Origin: a virus
Virus record (IMG/VR): IMGVR_UViG_3300037189_025967
Location: 1-25,246 of that record
Length of the DNA: 25,246 nt
Reading direction: 5' to 3' (one strand)
Below are positions 6,967 to 14,241 of this stretch, piece after piece. Each line of letters begins with the position of its first letter. Within the stretch, counting starts at the first letter, position 1. Both the position numbers and the translations under genes were made by a program. The notes under the pieces were generated by a model, which was not told the origin of the DNA, did no database searches, and worked only from the letters and a program-made list of their open reading frames with translations.

Positions 6967-8169
6967 ATGAGTAAGAATCTCTTCGAAACACATTGGACGG
7001 CTACCAAGACCGCCCTTTGCGAGGGTCTAAACGGCAATCGCAAGAAGGTCATGGAAATCATCCTCGAGAACACACGTAAGGATCTGCAAGCAAAGAGCGG
7101 AATCCTGTTTGAGAACGCCACCCCGGGCTCAACCAGCGCAGGCAATGTTGCCACGCTGAACAAGGTGATCCTGCCGGTAATCCGTCGAGTTATGCCGACC
7201 GTTATCGCCAACGAGATCATTGGCGTGCAGCCAATGAGCGGCCCAGTTGGTCAGATCCACACCCTGCGCGTTCGTTATGCTGACACCTTTGGTGCACCAG
7301 CTCCGGGCGTTGTGGCCGGTGCTGAAGCACTGAGCCCGTTCGACATTGCTCGCTTCTACAGCGGCAACGGCGACACCGTTAACCCACGTGCCGCTGCAAC
7401 CAGCGTGCTTGAAGGTACGGCTGGTAAGCGTTTGAACATCCAGATCCTCAAGGAGACGGTTGAAGCAAAGACCCGCAAGCTGAGCGCTCGCTGGACCTTT
7501 GAAGCTGCCCAGGATGCACAAGCACAACAGGGCATTGACATCGAGGCCGAGATCATGGCAGCGCTGGCACAGGAAATCACCGCAGAAATCGATCAGGAAA
7601 TCCTTGTGTCGCTGCGTAGCCTGGCTGGTACCACCCTGACATACGACCAGGGTGCGGTTTCCGGTACGGCAACTTACGTTGGTGACGAGCACGCTGCTCT
7701 TGCAGTGCTGATCAACCGTGGTGCAAACCTGATCGCTGCACGCACACGTCGTGGCGCAGGTAACTGGGTCGTGGTTTCCCCGACTGCCCTAACGATCCTG
7801 CAGAGCGCAACTACCTCTGCATTCGCTCGTACCACCGAGGGAACGTTTGAGGCTCCGACCAACACCAAGTTCGTTGGAACCCTAAACAACAGCATGCGCG
7901 TCTATGTTGACCAGTATGCAGCTGATAACACCAACGTTCTCGTTGGTTACAAGGGCGCAGGCGAGATCGACGCTGCTGCGTACTATTGCCCATATGTGCC
8001 TCTGACCAGCTCCGGAGTTATCATCGACCCGAACACGTTCGAGCCGGTGGTTAGCTTCATGTCCAGGTATGGTTACCTGGAGCTGTCGAACACCGCAAGC
8101 AGTCTTGGTAACGCGGCTGACTACCTGGCGGGAATCGGCATCAATACAGCGCATTTGAAATTTTTGTGA
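6967..8169 (+). CDS. gp23: Major capsid protein (gp23-like)
   Basis: 400 residues, HK97-fold hexamer-forming capsid subunit of T4 type. Recognisable stretches include VILPVIRRVMPTVIANEIIG (about 67-86), VQPMSGPVGQIHTLRVRY, and the C-terminal NTFEPVVSFMSRYGY. ILFE|N at residues 46-50 fits the gp21 cleavage rule (L/I-x-E) and would release an N-terminal propeptide of about 49 residues. T4 gp23 is 521 aa, and the protein here is shorter, mainly lacking insertions. AAGGAG lies 7 bases before the ATG. Codon use is noticeably GC-richer and more regular than in the flanking accessory genes, consistent with very high expression. It is followed by a long hairpin and a terminator. No vertex protein gene (24) follows in this window. 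Confidence 0.96.
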   Translation: MSKNLFETHWTATKTALCEGLNGNRKKVMEIILENTRKDLQAKSGILFENATPGSTSAGNVATLNKVILPVIRRVMPTVIANEIIGVQPMSGPVGQIHTLRVRYADTFGAPAPGVVAGAEALSPFDIARFYSGNGDTVNPRAAATSVLEGTAGKRLNIQILKETVEAKTRKLSARWTFEAAQDAQAQQGIDIEAEIMAALAQEITAEIDQEILVSLRSLAGTTLTYDQGAVSGTATYVGDEHAALAVLINRGANLIAARTRRGAGNWVVVSPTALTILQSATTSAFARTTEGTFEAPTNTKFVGTLNNSMRVYVDQYAADNTNVLVGYKGAGEIDAAAYYCPYVPLTSSGVIIDPNTFEPVVSFMSRYGYLELSNTASSLGNAADYLAGIGINTAHLKFL

Positions 8170-8175
8170 GATCTT

Positions 8176-8211
8176 TTGTTTTCAATGGGTTACACGGCCC
8201 ATTGAAAACAA
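8176..8211 (+). other. Perfect 14-bp hairpin just after the capsid gene
   Basis: TTGTTTTCAATGGG (8176-8189) pairs perfectly with 8198-8211 around an 8-base loop (TTACACGG), starting 6 bases after the capsid stop codon. No U-run follows on either strand, so it is not a standard terminator. It could protect the 3' end of the abundant capsid mRNA, or serve as a processing site; the true terminator lies 22 bases downstream. Confidence 0.6.
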
Positions 8212-8232
8212 TCTCTACAAAATATCCTATAG

Positions 8233-8262
8233 AAACCCGGCAGAAATGCCGGGTTTTTATTT
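8233..8262 (+). terminator. Rho-independent terminator for the head operon
   Basis: AAACCCGGCA (8233-8242), GAAA tetraloop, TGCCGGGTTT (8247-8256) and then TTATTT form a GC-rich 10-bp stem with a T-tract, a textbook intrinsic terminator on the + strand. It overlaps the stop codon of the convergent homing endonuclease gene. Read in the other direction it is a weaker terminator (stem followed by TTTCTAT). Confidence 0.9.
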
Positions 8263-9117
8263 GAATAGAGTGCAACCTTGATTTTCAAGCTGTGCTTTCC
8301 AATCATCAGGAAGATTGCCACCAACGATAATTCGATACAAGACATATCCGTTCGATTTAGCTAATTCCGTTTTGTATTCGTCCTTCTTTTTGGCTTCTAG
8401 AAACAGTGCCATGCGATCTTCGTCTGGCATTGATTTATCACCATACATTTTATAATTGTAATGAAACGGGCCATCTAGCTCTATCAAAACATTTGTTCCA
8501 ATTTGGAAATCATACAATCTGTTACCAACGCGAACATTATGTTTGTATGAGATGTTCATCTCATCTAACACCGTTTTGAATTCTCGTTCAGGCTTTGTAT
8601 TGAATAATCTTGGTAACATCTTATCAGGATTTTCTGCAATGAACTTTAATCGAGCTTCACTATACCTCTCCCTCTGCTCAGGAGTGGCCTTGCTGCCACG
8701 TCGCGCAGCCAGCATCTGCGCGACCTTGGCATCGACCAGTTCCTTGGGCCGTGCCTTGGCGATGGCACTCATCTTTGCCTTGAAGGCCTCACCGCGATCC
8801 TTGCCCAGCATGGGGCTTCCGTGCTCGTCGAGATACTCCCTGTAGGACTCTCGCCATTTATCAATGGCTTCCGCACTCATCTTCTTGCCCTTGTTGCCGG
8901 CGCCTATGCGTGCCTTGGCCTCGTCGCTATGCTTCTTACCAAGGCGGGCGATCCGTTTTCGCTCGATGGTTTCCTTGGAGTCCTTGCGTTCTTGGACGGT
9001 TTGGGCACCAGGATGTTTTTCAAGATATTCTGCTACGGTGTTGAATCCGTGCGTTTTAACGTGTTTGCCCGTTATCTGGTCAAATTCTCGGCCGCATTCC
9101 ATGCATGTGAATTTCAT
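8257..9117 (-). CDS. Free-standing homing endonuclease: C2H2 finger, NUMOD3-like section, Vsr-like nuclease
   Basis: 286 residues from the ATG at 9117, chosen because AGAGG lies 7 bases upstream; two earlier in-frame ATGs (9147, 9123) lack a spaced site. Order of parts: a C2H2 finger (C5, C8, H19, H23), one or more NUMOD3-like DNA-binding segments (RLGKKHSDEAKARIG and NKGKKMSAEA, about 58-86), more basic helix, then a C-terminal nuclease domain. There, E178, D203 (YDF), IELDGPFHY with E213/D215 and H219, and GYVLYRI fit the Vsr-related EDxHD / DUF559 nucleases known from phage homing enzymes such as F-CphI and I-Bth0305I. It would cut a related phage genome near its site, spreading by repair. 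It is on the opposite strand to, and just downstream of, the capsid gene. Its middle is far more GC-rich than its nuclease part. Confidence 0.8.
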   Translation of the reverse strand: MKFTCMECGREFDQITGKHVKTHGFNTVAEYLEKHPGAQTVQERKDSKETIERKRIARLGKKHSDEAKARIGAGNKGKKMSAEAIDKWRESYREYLDEHGSPMLGKDRGEAFKAKMSAIAKARPKELVDAKVAQMLAARRGSKATPEQRERYSEARLKFIAENPDKMLPRLFNTKPEREFKTVLDEMNISYKHNVRVGNRLYDFQIGTNVLIELDGPFHYNYKMYGDKSMPDEDRMALFLEAKKKDEYKTELAKSNGYVLYRIIVGGNLPDDWKAQLENQGCTLFK

Positions 9118-9144
9118 AAGCATACCTCTAATTAAAGTGTGCAG

Positions 9145-9152
9145 CATTTATA
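9145..9152 (-). promoter_or_regulatory. Possible late promoter for the homing endonuclease
   Basis: On the minus strand TATAAATG matches 7 of 8 bases of TATAAATA. T4 geometry puts the start of transcription near 9139, giving a 22-nt leader that holds the AGAGG ribosome-binding site before the ATG at 9117. This arrangement also supports the shorter start chosen for the gene. Confidence 0.4.
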
Positions 9153-9185
9153 CCAATAAATCAAGCAGGGGTATGTTGTTGATTT

Positions 9186-9193
9186 TATAAATA
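9186..9193 (+). promoter_or_regulatory. Perfect T4 late promoter box, 5 nt before the ATG of the ArcS-like gene
   Basis: TATAAATA is an exact match to the T4 late consensus. CCGTC (9194-9198) separates it from the ATG at 9199. Since the T4 box spans about -13 to -6, transcription should begin at or next to the A of the ATG, giving a leaderless mRNA. No ribosome-binding site could be transcribed. Confidence 0.65.
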
Positions 9194-9198
9194 CCGTC

Positions 9199-10065
9199 AT
9201 GAGAATATCAGAAATATTAGAAGCTTCGATCAAGTCCGTTAAACCTCAATCTTCGCACGAACTTTCTCCAGCAGAATCAACCGCAGCATTCTCAAAACTT
9301 AGTTCGGTTGAACTTGGGCAACTGGGAACACCGGGATTCATATCACGCGAAGACTGGCCAAGATTCCGACGATTCCTGGTAGATCGTAGCCTGGCATCAA
9401 ACCCGTCGTTAGATACAGAACTAACCGCATACACCCCAGGTGAAACCATCCACCTCTTAAACAATCCAATTATAAAAGCATGGCACGATGAGATAGCGGC
9501 GTATAAGGTTCCAGACAAATATTCAATGGTTGCATTTGTTCCCTGTGCAAAGACCAAACCTTGGGCCGGTGCATCACGAGGATTGTACAAGAGCTACAAC
9601 AAGATCATAAATGATAACAAATATCCGGTGTATTTCGTCACCGTAAGCGAACCATTAGGTATAGTTCCACAGTCATTGTGGGCTGATTTTCCGCAATATG
9701 ACAATCCCGGACTGTTCAAGGATAACGTGCAACGTACCGGTGGCATGTTTAAAAGTGACTGGCAGCGATTGTTTGGTACCGGTCCGCAATCAACTCCGTT
9801 TGATTCAGCAGCATATCATCAGTGCATTGACACATTGAGCAATGTGATCAAGCGATTCATACAAAATAACGGTTCGAAACAATTTGTTTCGTTTGTTGAG
9901 GACAAGATTTTCAATCCAAAAAACAAAAACGTTGGCACACATAGTGATATGCTTTCTAGGACCGGATCGATCCCGGCTGCAAATAGATATCTAAAACGAG
10001 ACGCTCCACGCAAGGAACCATTCGACTACGTTGATCAGATATTAAAAAGCCGAACATCGTCCTAG
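9199..10065 (+). CDS. ArcS/DUF5591-like protein, possibly linked to 7-deazaguanine or other nucleobase metabolism
   Basis: 288 residues. The central part (about 108-175) reads MVAFVPCAKTKPW (Cys116), a short loop, VYFVTVSEPLGIVPQSL, then FPQYDNPG. This pattern (PC-x-x-x-KP, then SxPLG-x-VP and YD-x-P) is what I know from the DUF5591 domain of archaeosine synthase ArcS and from related DUF6884-type proteins. In ArcS the domain belongs to the enzyme that modifies the nitrile of 7-deazaguanine (preQ0) in tRNA. Some phages carry 7-deazaguanine genes to modify their DNA. No TGT/DpdA-type or que gene lies in this window, so the phage role is open. The N-terminal ~100 residues have no recognised domain. 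It is a single gene behind its own perfect late box; the next gene starts 18 bases after its stop. Confidence 0.6.
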   Translation: MRISEILEASIKSVKPQSSHELSPAESTAAFSKLSSVELGQLGTPGFISREDWPRFRRFLVDRSLASNPSLDTELTAYTPGETIHLLNNPIIKAWHDEIAAYKVPDKYSMVAFVPCAKTKPWAGASRGLYKSYNKIINDNKYPVYFVTVSEPLGIVPQSLWADFPQYDNPGLFKDNVQRTGGMFKSDWQRLFGTGPQSTPFDSAAYHQCIDTLSNVIKRFIQNNGSKQFVSFVEDKIFNPKNKNVGTHSDMLSRTGSIPAANRYLKRDAPRKEPFDYVDQILKSRTSS

Positions 10066-10070
10066 ACTTG

Positions 10071-10078
10071 AATAAATA
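10071..10078 (+). promoter_or_regulatory. Late promoter box, 5 nt before the ATG of the oxygenase-like gene
   Basis: AATAAATA matches 7 of 8 bases of the T4 late consensus. TTTGC (10079-10083) separates it from the ATG at 10084, the same spacing as the box at 9186. It lies within the 18-bp gap between the two genes, and no ribosome-binding site is present. Confidence 0.6.
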
Positions 10079-10083
10079 TTTGC

Positions 10084-10767
10084 ATGGATATTAACAATAT
10101 CAGGGTTTCAGAACCCAACAACAATTTCTTCATACCATCTGAAATGCAACCGGATCAAGAAGAAGCAACGGGTTTTCTCCGTAGCAATATCCTTCTTGAG
10201 TCTCTAAAGAAGGCATCGACAGCACCCAACAGCTTGTTTTATATCTCGGGTGTTACGAAACATTTTTCAAAAACGTCTTGTATGGTTAATGCGATGCTAG
10301 CGCCAGCAGGCTTGCGTATTAAGGAAGCTTCCCTGTTTGTTGCCAACGGTTCCGCAAAGATACAGCGATTGCACTGCGATGCGCTAACCTACAAAAATGA
10401 ACTTTGCATGTTGGAAGCAAGATTTAGCTTTTACGGATTAACTCGGGCACCAGGGTTGATATCTTGGTGGGGCAGTGATGCAGAAGTGGTCATGGAAACC
10501 GGACCGGTGATGGTAAATGGAAAACAAATTGGTACGAGAACCGGATACATCAGTGAATGGTCTAGAAATAAACTAAGTTGGGATCAAATTCCAGATCCGC
10601 TGCATACGGTTTCAACCGATATTCCCGGCGGATTTGTTCGAACCAACCTGCCACATACGGTATTTCAAGGTGACGGTCAACGAATAACGATAAGCTACAT
10701 GATCGTTGATTTAGAAACCGGCAGCCCGCATGGAGTCTGGGAACGGGTTAGGAACTTTTACGGCTAG
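10084..10767 (+). CDS. Protein of unknown function with a possible 2-oxoglutarate/Fe(II)-oxygenase fold
   Basis: 227 residues. No family is recognised with certainty. The pattern H97-x-D99 (RLHCD), a long beta-rich stretch, then PHTVFQGDGQR with H191 and R200 followed by ITISYMI, resembles the HxD...H...R metal and 2-oxoglutarate site of double-stranded beta-helix oxygenases, a group common in phages. A cupin-like structural protein without catalysis is an alternative. Transcribed from a box 5 nt before its ATG; it has no ribosome-binding site. Its last 20 bases overlap the 3' end of the convergent glycosyltransferase gene, and no terminator lies between them. Confidence 0.6.
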   Translation: MDINNIRVSEPNNNFFIPSEMQPDQEEATGFLRSNILLESLKKASTAPNSLFYISGVTKHFSKTSCMVNAMLAPAGLRIKEASLFVANGSAKIQRLHCDALTYKNELCMLEARFSFYGLTRAPGLISWWGSDAEVVMETGPVMVNGKQIGTRTGYISEWSRNKLSWDQIPDPLHTVSTDIPGGFVRTNLPHTVFQGDGQRITISYMIVDLETGSPHGVWERVRNFYG

Positions 10768-11716
10768 CAACGGATTCTATATCAGACACCGTGTTTGATA
10801 TCAAATGATTTGCTGTCACGTATTCATATGCCCCCTTGATATCAAACTGCCCTCGATTGAACCCTCTGAGCATTGCCATTAATTCTTCATCACTATGATA
10901 TGTTAGCCCGTGTCCTTTGCTGTGTAAAAATTCAGCTCCGGCTATGCTTCTGGCAATCCACGGAGTTTGATTAAGCATGGACTCCAATAGAACTAGCCCA
11001 AATCCTTCAGAGGTGCTGTGCATGATCACGCAATCGGCGTCATGCATTGCTGACAGTACCTCGTTGCGATCATCAATCAACATTGGAATGACGCTGCCTC
11101 GAGATGCGGGCATGAGATCCATCCGATTATCATAACCGGTGGTTACCAGCACGGAATCAGGCATATCGGCCGCTTCAAATATATCAGCTAGCCTCCGCAT
11201 GGCCTTGTTTGGCCAGTACCCGCCACAGCTTAGGAACATCCGCTTGGTAATGCCGTGCTTGGTCTTAAACCCGGTACTGCCGATTGACGTTGTCCAATCG
11301 ATCCCGTGCTTTATTTCGACGGCCTTGTGGTTGACGTTGTGCTGCTGGCAGTGTTGCCAGTCAGCGAGCGTGCTGCATCCGATCCATTGGCAATCATGCA
11401 GAGCCTTAACACAAACATCGCTGTTACTAGGTAGAACAAGAAGATAAAGCACAGGGCTAGGTATGCGCCTAGCATTGGAAAGAACGAAATTCTGTACATT
11501 GACGTCTCCACCATGGACGATGATTAGGTCCCAGTTATATAGCAAGATGTTGGTATCACTGGATACCCTAACACCGTTGTAATCTCCTTGGTGTTCTCCA
11601 GCAAACACCGCAACTTCGTGACCTCGGCGCAGGCTTTCTTCCGCCATGTTTTGCACATAGATTTCAGATCCTCCTGGGTACGGTGCATATCGGTGTACCA
11701 CATACAGCAGCTTCAT
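10748..11716 (-). CDS. Glycosyltransferase, GT4 type (GT-B fold)
   Basis: 322 residues from ATG 11716, preceded by GGAG in the 3' end of the upstream gene; the longer reading from 11737 starts at a non-preferred codon. The N-terminal Rossmann half begins KLLYVVHRYAPYPGGSEIYV (2-21), with the acceptor-side GGSE loop. The donor half contains FLSCGGYWPNKAM (161-173) and SEGFGLVLLESM, in which E237 and E245 form the EX7E motif of retaining GT4 enzymes that use sugar nucleotides. No membrane segment is seen, so it is a soluble cytoplasmic enzyme. It is the last gene of the minus-strand glycan operon, with a one-base gap from the previous stop. The 3' end overlaps the convergent gene by 20 bp. Confidence 0.85.
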   Translation of the reverse strand: MKLLYVVHRYAPYPGGSEIYVQNMAEESLRRGHEVAVFAGEHQGDYNGVRVSSDTNILLYNWDLIIVHGGDVNVQNFVLSNARRIPSPVLYLLVLPSNSDVCVKALHDCQWIGCSTLADWQHCQQHNVNHKAVEIKHGIDWTTSIGSTGFKTKHGITKRMFLSCGGYWPNKAMRRLADIFEAADMPDSVLVTTGYDNRMDLMPASRGSVIPMLIDDRNEVLSAMHDADCVIMHSTSEGFGLVLLESMLNQTPWIARSIAGAEFLHSKGHGLTYHSDEELMAMLRGFNRGQFDIKGAYEYVTANHLISNTVSDIESVASRKSS

Positions 11717-11717
11717 A

Positions 11718-12425
11718 TCATCTCCATGGCGTGTCACGCCGATCTATATCGTAATGGAAGTTACCAAATGGATTGTTTCCTGGCAATGGACGAATATTGA
11801 TGCCAAGATCATTCCATATCTTGCTTTGTATTATTTCGGGAATCCTGACATGATGCAACATACCGGCAGCGGTATATTCCTGGGCCTGTCGCCTTAGATG
11901 CCAGAATGTGCTAGCAGCTAGATCAATGCTGGCAGGATCTCCAAGATAGAAGTTATCAACCATCCTTGGGCGTACATATGGGTCTATGGTGCTGTTGATG
12001 CTGCCGTTGGCGCAATAGATGCCGGCGTCTGACACCGTTGACAACATGTCAACTGAAAGCTTTTCAAAGAATATGTTGTCGGCACGAGCTTGTATGACAA
12101 CATCATATCTAACATCGTTTGCTCGTTCGTATGCCTGTCGAATGGCTGACACTCGATGGAACTTATAGCTCATGCTCGGCATGTTAGCATGCACATTAAA
12201 TTGAAATAGTTCGTCTAGATACGGTCTTATCAACGATTGATCTTCGGTTTCGATCAACAGGGGATTGAGATAGTCTGACCAATTTTTCAAAGTTGCGTCA
12301 TTCTCTGCATTCCAAAAAGAACAGAATATATCAGGTTGGTGCGTCTCAACAATGCTAGCCATGATAGATCCGATGCTTTCGGCGGTATATCGCAATCGAC
12401 CACTGATCTGTAGGGCTATTTTCAT
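11718..12425 (-). CDS. Putative glycosyltransferase / glycan-cluster protein (GT-A-like)
   Basis: 235 residues from ATG 12425, which overlaps the TGA of the previous gene in an ATGA arrangement. It starts with the strand KIALQISGRLRYTAESI and contains YKFHRVSAIRQAYERANDVR followed by YDVVIQARADNIFF (about 109-122). This layout (KIAL-x-ISG-x-LR... YD-x-V-x-R-x-D) is known in a family of putative GT-A proteins from O-antigen clusters and large viruses. R-A-D in the last motif may be the metal/nucleotide-binding element. The C-terminus is Asn/Pro-rich. Function is inferred from this resemblance and from the glycan operon around it. Confidence 0.6.
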   Translation of the reverse strand: MKIALQISGRLRYTAESIGSIMASIVETHQPDIFCSFWNAENDATLKNWSDYLNPLLIETEDQSLIRPYLDELFQFNVHANMPSMSYKFHRVSAIRQAYERANDVRYDVVIQARADNIFFEKLSVDMLSTVSDAGIYCANGSINSTIDPYVRPRMVDNFYLGDPASIDLAASTFWHLRRQAQEYTAAGMLHHVRIPEIIQSKIWNDLGINIRPLPGNNPFGNFHYDIDRRDTPWR

Positions 12426-13297
12426 TCTTCGATCCAAACATCACCGATTATACCGGACTTTCCAATGCTGTAAAGCATCGCGGTCCTATCGCGATCCTCG
12501 ATTAGATCAGCTACCTGTATGTAACCTATGGCGAGCCTTGGATCATCTCGATCAAATCCAAGGGATAACATGTGTGTATGGTTAGTGTCATACCATTTGT
12601 CAAACGATTCGAGAATTGAATCAGTAGCATTGGTATTGATTTCAAAAAATCGGGCAACAAATCCAGCGGCATAATGATCCATGGGTCTTATGGCTTTGGC
12701 ACTGACGACCATATCATCATCTCGATATACGTCTAGCAGTTGTTTCCCAACTTGTGGATAATTGATCGTCAGCGCTCCGTATGTGTGCCCGACGGAAAAA
12801 TATGAATAATCGTCATCTAGCAACGGTGTTCGAAACGGCTTATTAAATGTGCATACCACCCTGGGCGGTCCTTTGCCCACGAAGCTTTCCCAACGGTGTA
12901 TCAGTACATTGTACCGACATATTTCCATTTGCACATCATACGGGGCATTGATATAGAGTTCCGATGGAACTTCAATGGATCCCCTTAGTTTTTCAAATGC
13001 TAGATGCATTACGTTAGTGGATTCATGATCCATTGTAGGTGTTGGCCATACATCAAAGAAATCTGGATAGAATCGTTCAATTTTTGACATGCAATCAGTT
13101 AATTCTTCACATATGGTATTTCGATTCCATGGTTGTATTGGCATGTTGTAGATGCGATCTCGTTCATTTATGCCGTATGGTAAAGCCTGTTTCAATGACG
13201 CTAGCCATCTCTTGGCTATAGGAGCATTTCTAAGCTGCCATCGAACAACGATACCATCCTTGGGCCCAAATCGCACCGCAATAACGGGATTTACCAT
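12422..13297 (-). CDS. Conserved phage-type protein of unknown function in the glycan operon
   Basis: 291 residues. I do not recognise a characterised family. Visible features are an N-terminal basic region (VVRWQLRNAPIAKRW), an IERFYPDFFDVW segment, NVMHLAFEKLRGSIEVP, then CTFNKPFRTPLLDDDYSYFS and TYGALTINYPQVGKQLLDVY. Proteins with this last pattern are, as far as I remember, common hypotheticals in environmental phages. It starts at ATG 13297, overlapping the previous stop by 7 bases (ATGGTAA), and its stop overlaps the next start, so it is translated as part of the operon. No clear ribosome-binding site is seen. It may be an accessory factor for the sugar or glycosylation system, but nothing in the sequence proves it. 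Confidence 0.7.
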   Translation of the reverse strand: MVNPVIAVRFGPKDGIVVRWQLRNAPIAKRWLASLKQALPYGINERDRIYNMPIQPWNRNTICEELTDCMSKIERFYPDFFDVWPTPTMDHESTNVMHLAFEKLRGSIEVPSELYINAPYDVQMEICRYNVLIHRWESFVGKGPPRVVCTFNKPFRTPLLDDDYSYFSVGHTYGALTINYPQVGKQLLDVYRDDDMVVSAKAIRPMDHYAAGFVARFFEINTNATDSILESFDKWYDTNHTHMLSLGFDRDDPRLAIGYIQVADLIEDRDRTAMLYSIGKSGIIGDVWIEE

Positions 13298-14241
13298 ATG
13301 AATCGAGACCGATAGTATGCGACGATTGCTGGTATCTCATCATCAAACGATCTAGAATTCGTCCAACCGATGCTTCTCAGTTTTGTGTCATCGACGCTGT
13401 AGCGCACGTCTTGCCCGGGCCTCGTAAATGAAAAATCAACGTGCTTCAAGTATGAATCAGGATCTACACCGTGAGACGAAAGTATTTTTTTAAACACGTT
13501 TAGATTGGTATCTTCATAGTTTCCGCTGATGTTGTATATGTCATTGGTCTTACCGCTTTCTATCAGGAAGATCACCGCATCTGCGGTATCCTGTGCATGT
13601 AGCCAAGTTCTAATAGGAGTACCGTTTTCGTGCATTGGTAACTTTCGTCCCAACATGAGGCTCTTGCAGGCCTTTGGTATGAATTTTTCAACATATTGCC
13701 CGGTACCGTAGTTATTGGTCGGACGGACGATGATGTATGGTATTCCATATGTTCTATGCCAAGCTAGCACCAGCATATCGGCGCTGGCCTTGGTCGCCGA
13801 ATACGGATTGCTCGGCCTCATTAGATCCTTTTCGGTGTGGCTGCCATTAACAAGATCGCCATAGACTTCGTCGGTGCTGAAGTGTACCAGCGTTGGCATT
13901 TGAAATCTGCTTTTGGTTTGTATCAATCTGAGAAGATTATGCACGCCGTCGATGTTGCTACGGATGAACTCGTTGCTGTTGACGATGCTGTTATCTACAT
14001 GGGTCTCTGCTGCGGTATTAATGATGTAATCACAGTCATAAAGCATATTGAGATCATTGATATTTTTATGTTGATACGTGAAGTTTTCGTAACCACTAAA
14101 CTCCTGTAGATATTCCGTATTTGCCGCATAGGTCTCATAGTCAATGCCCATCACGTACCAACCTCGGTCGAGGCAACTCCTGGTGATGTAGCTACCGATA
14201 AATCCTAGGCAACCGGTTATGTAAACAACCTTTTTGGTCAT
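13291..14241 (-). CDS. rmlB: RmlB-type nucleotide-sugar 4,6-dehydratase
   Basis: 316 residues from ATG 14241 (AAAGGA 7 bases upstream; ATGA overlap with the previous gene). Extended short-chain dehydrogenase: NAD-binding GCLGFIG (10-16), AAETHVDNS, the 4,6-dehydratase signature FSTDEVYGDL with Asp124-Glu125, Y147-SATK, RPTNNYGTGQYVEKFIP, and RPGQDVRYSVD near the end. The TDE triad separates 4,6-dehydratases from plain epimerases. The reaction would convert an NDP-glucose to NDP-4-keto-6-deoxyglucose. RmlB uses dTDP-glucose; CDP-glucose is equally possible given the RfbH-type gene upstream. It would supply the substrate for the PLP enzyme, although it is encoded after it. No nucleotidylyltransferase is in the window, so the host or another locus must provide the activated sugar. 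Confidence 0.87.
   Translation of the reverse strand: MTKKVVYITGCLGFIGSYITRSCLDRGWYVMGIDYETYAANTEYLQEFSGYENFTYQHKNINDLNMLYDCDYIINTAAETHVDNSIVNSNEFIRSNIDGVHNLLRLIQTKSRFQMPTLVHFSTDEVYGDLVNGSHTEKDLMRPSNPYSATKASADMLVLAWHRTYGIPYIIVRPTNNYGTGQYVEKFIPKACKSLMLGRKLPMHENGTPIRTWLHAQDTADAVIFLIESGKTNDIYNISGNYEDTNLNVFKKILSSHGVDPDSYLKHVDFSFTRPGQDVRYSVDDTKLRSIGWTNSRSFDDEIPAIVAYYRSRFIW

Noticed and set aside
7129-7692. 187-aa reading frame antisense to the capsid gene
   Set aside because: Shadow of the strongly biased codons of the capsid gene; no known motif.
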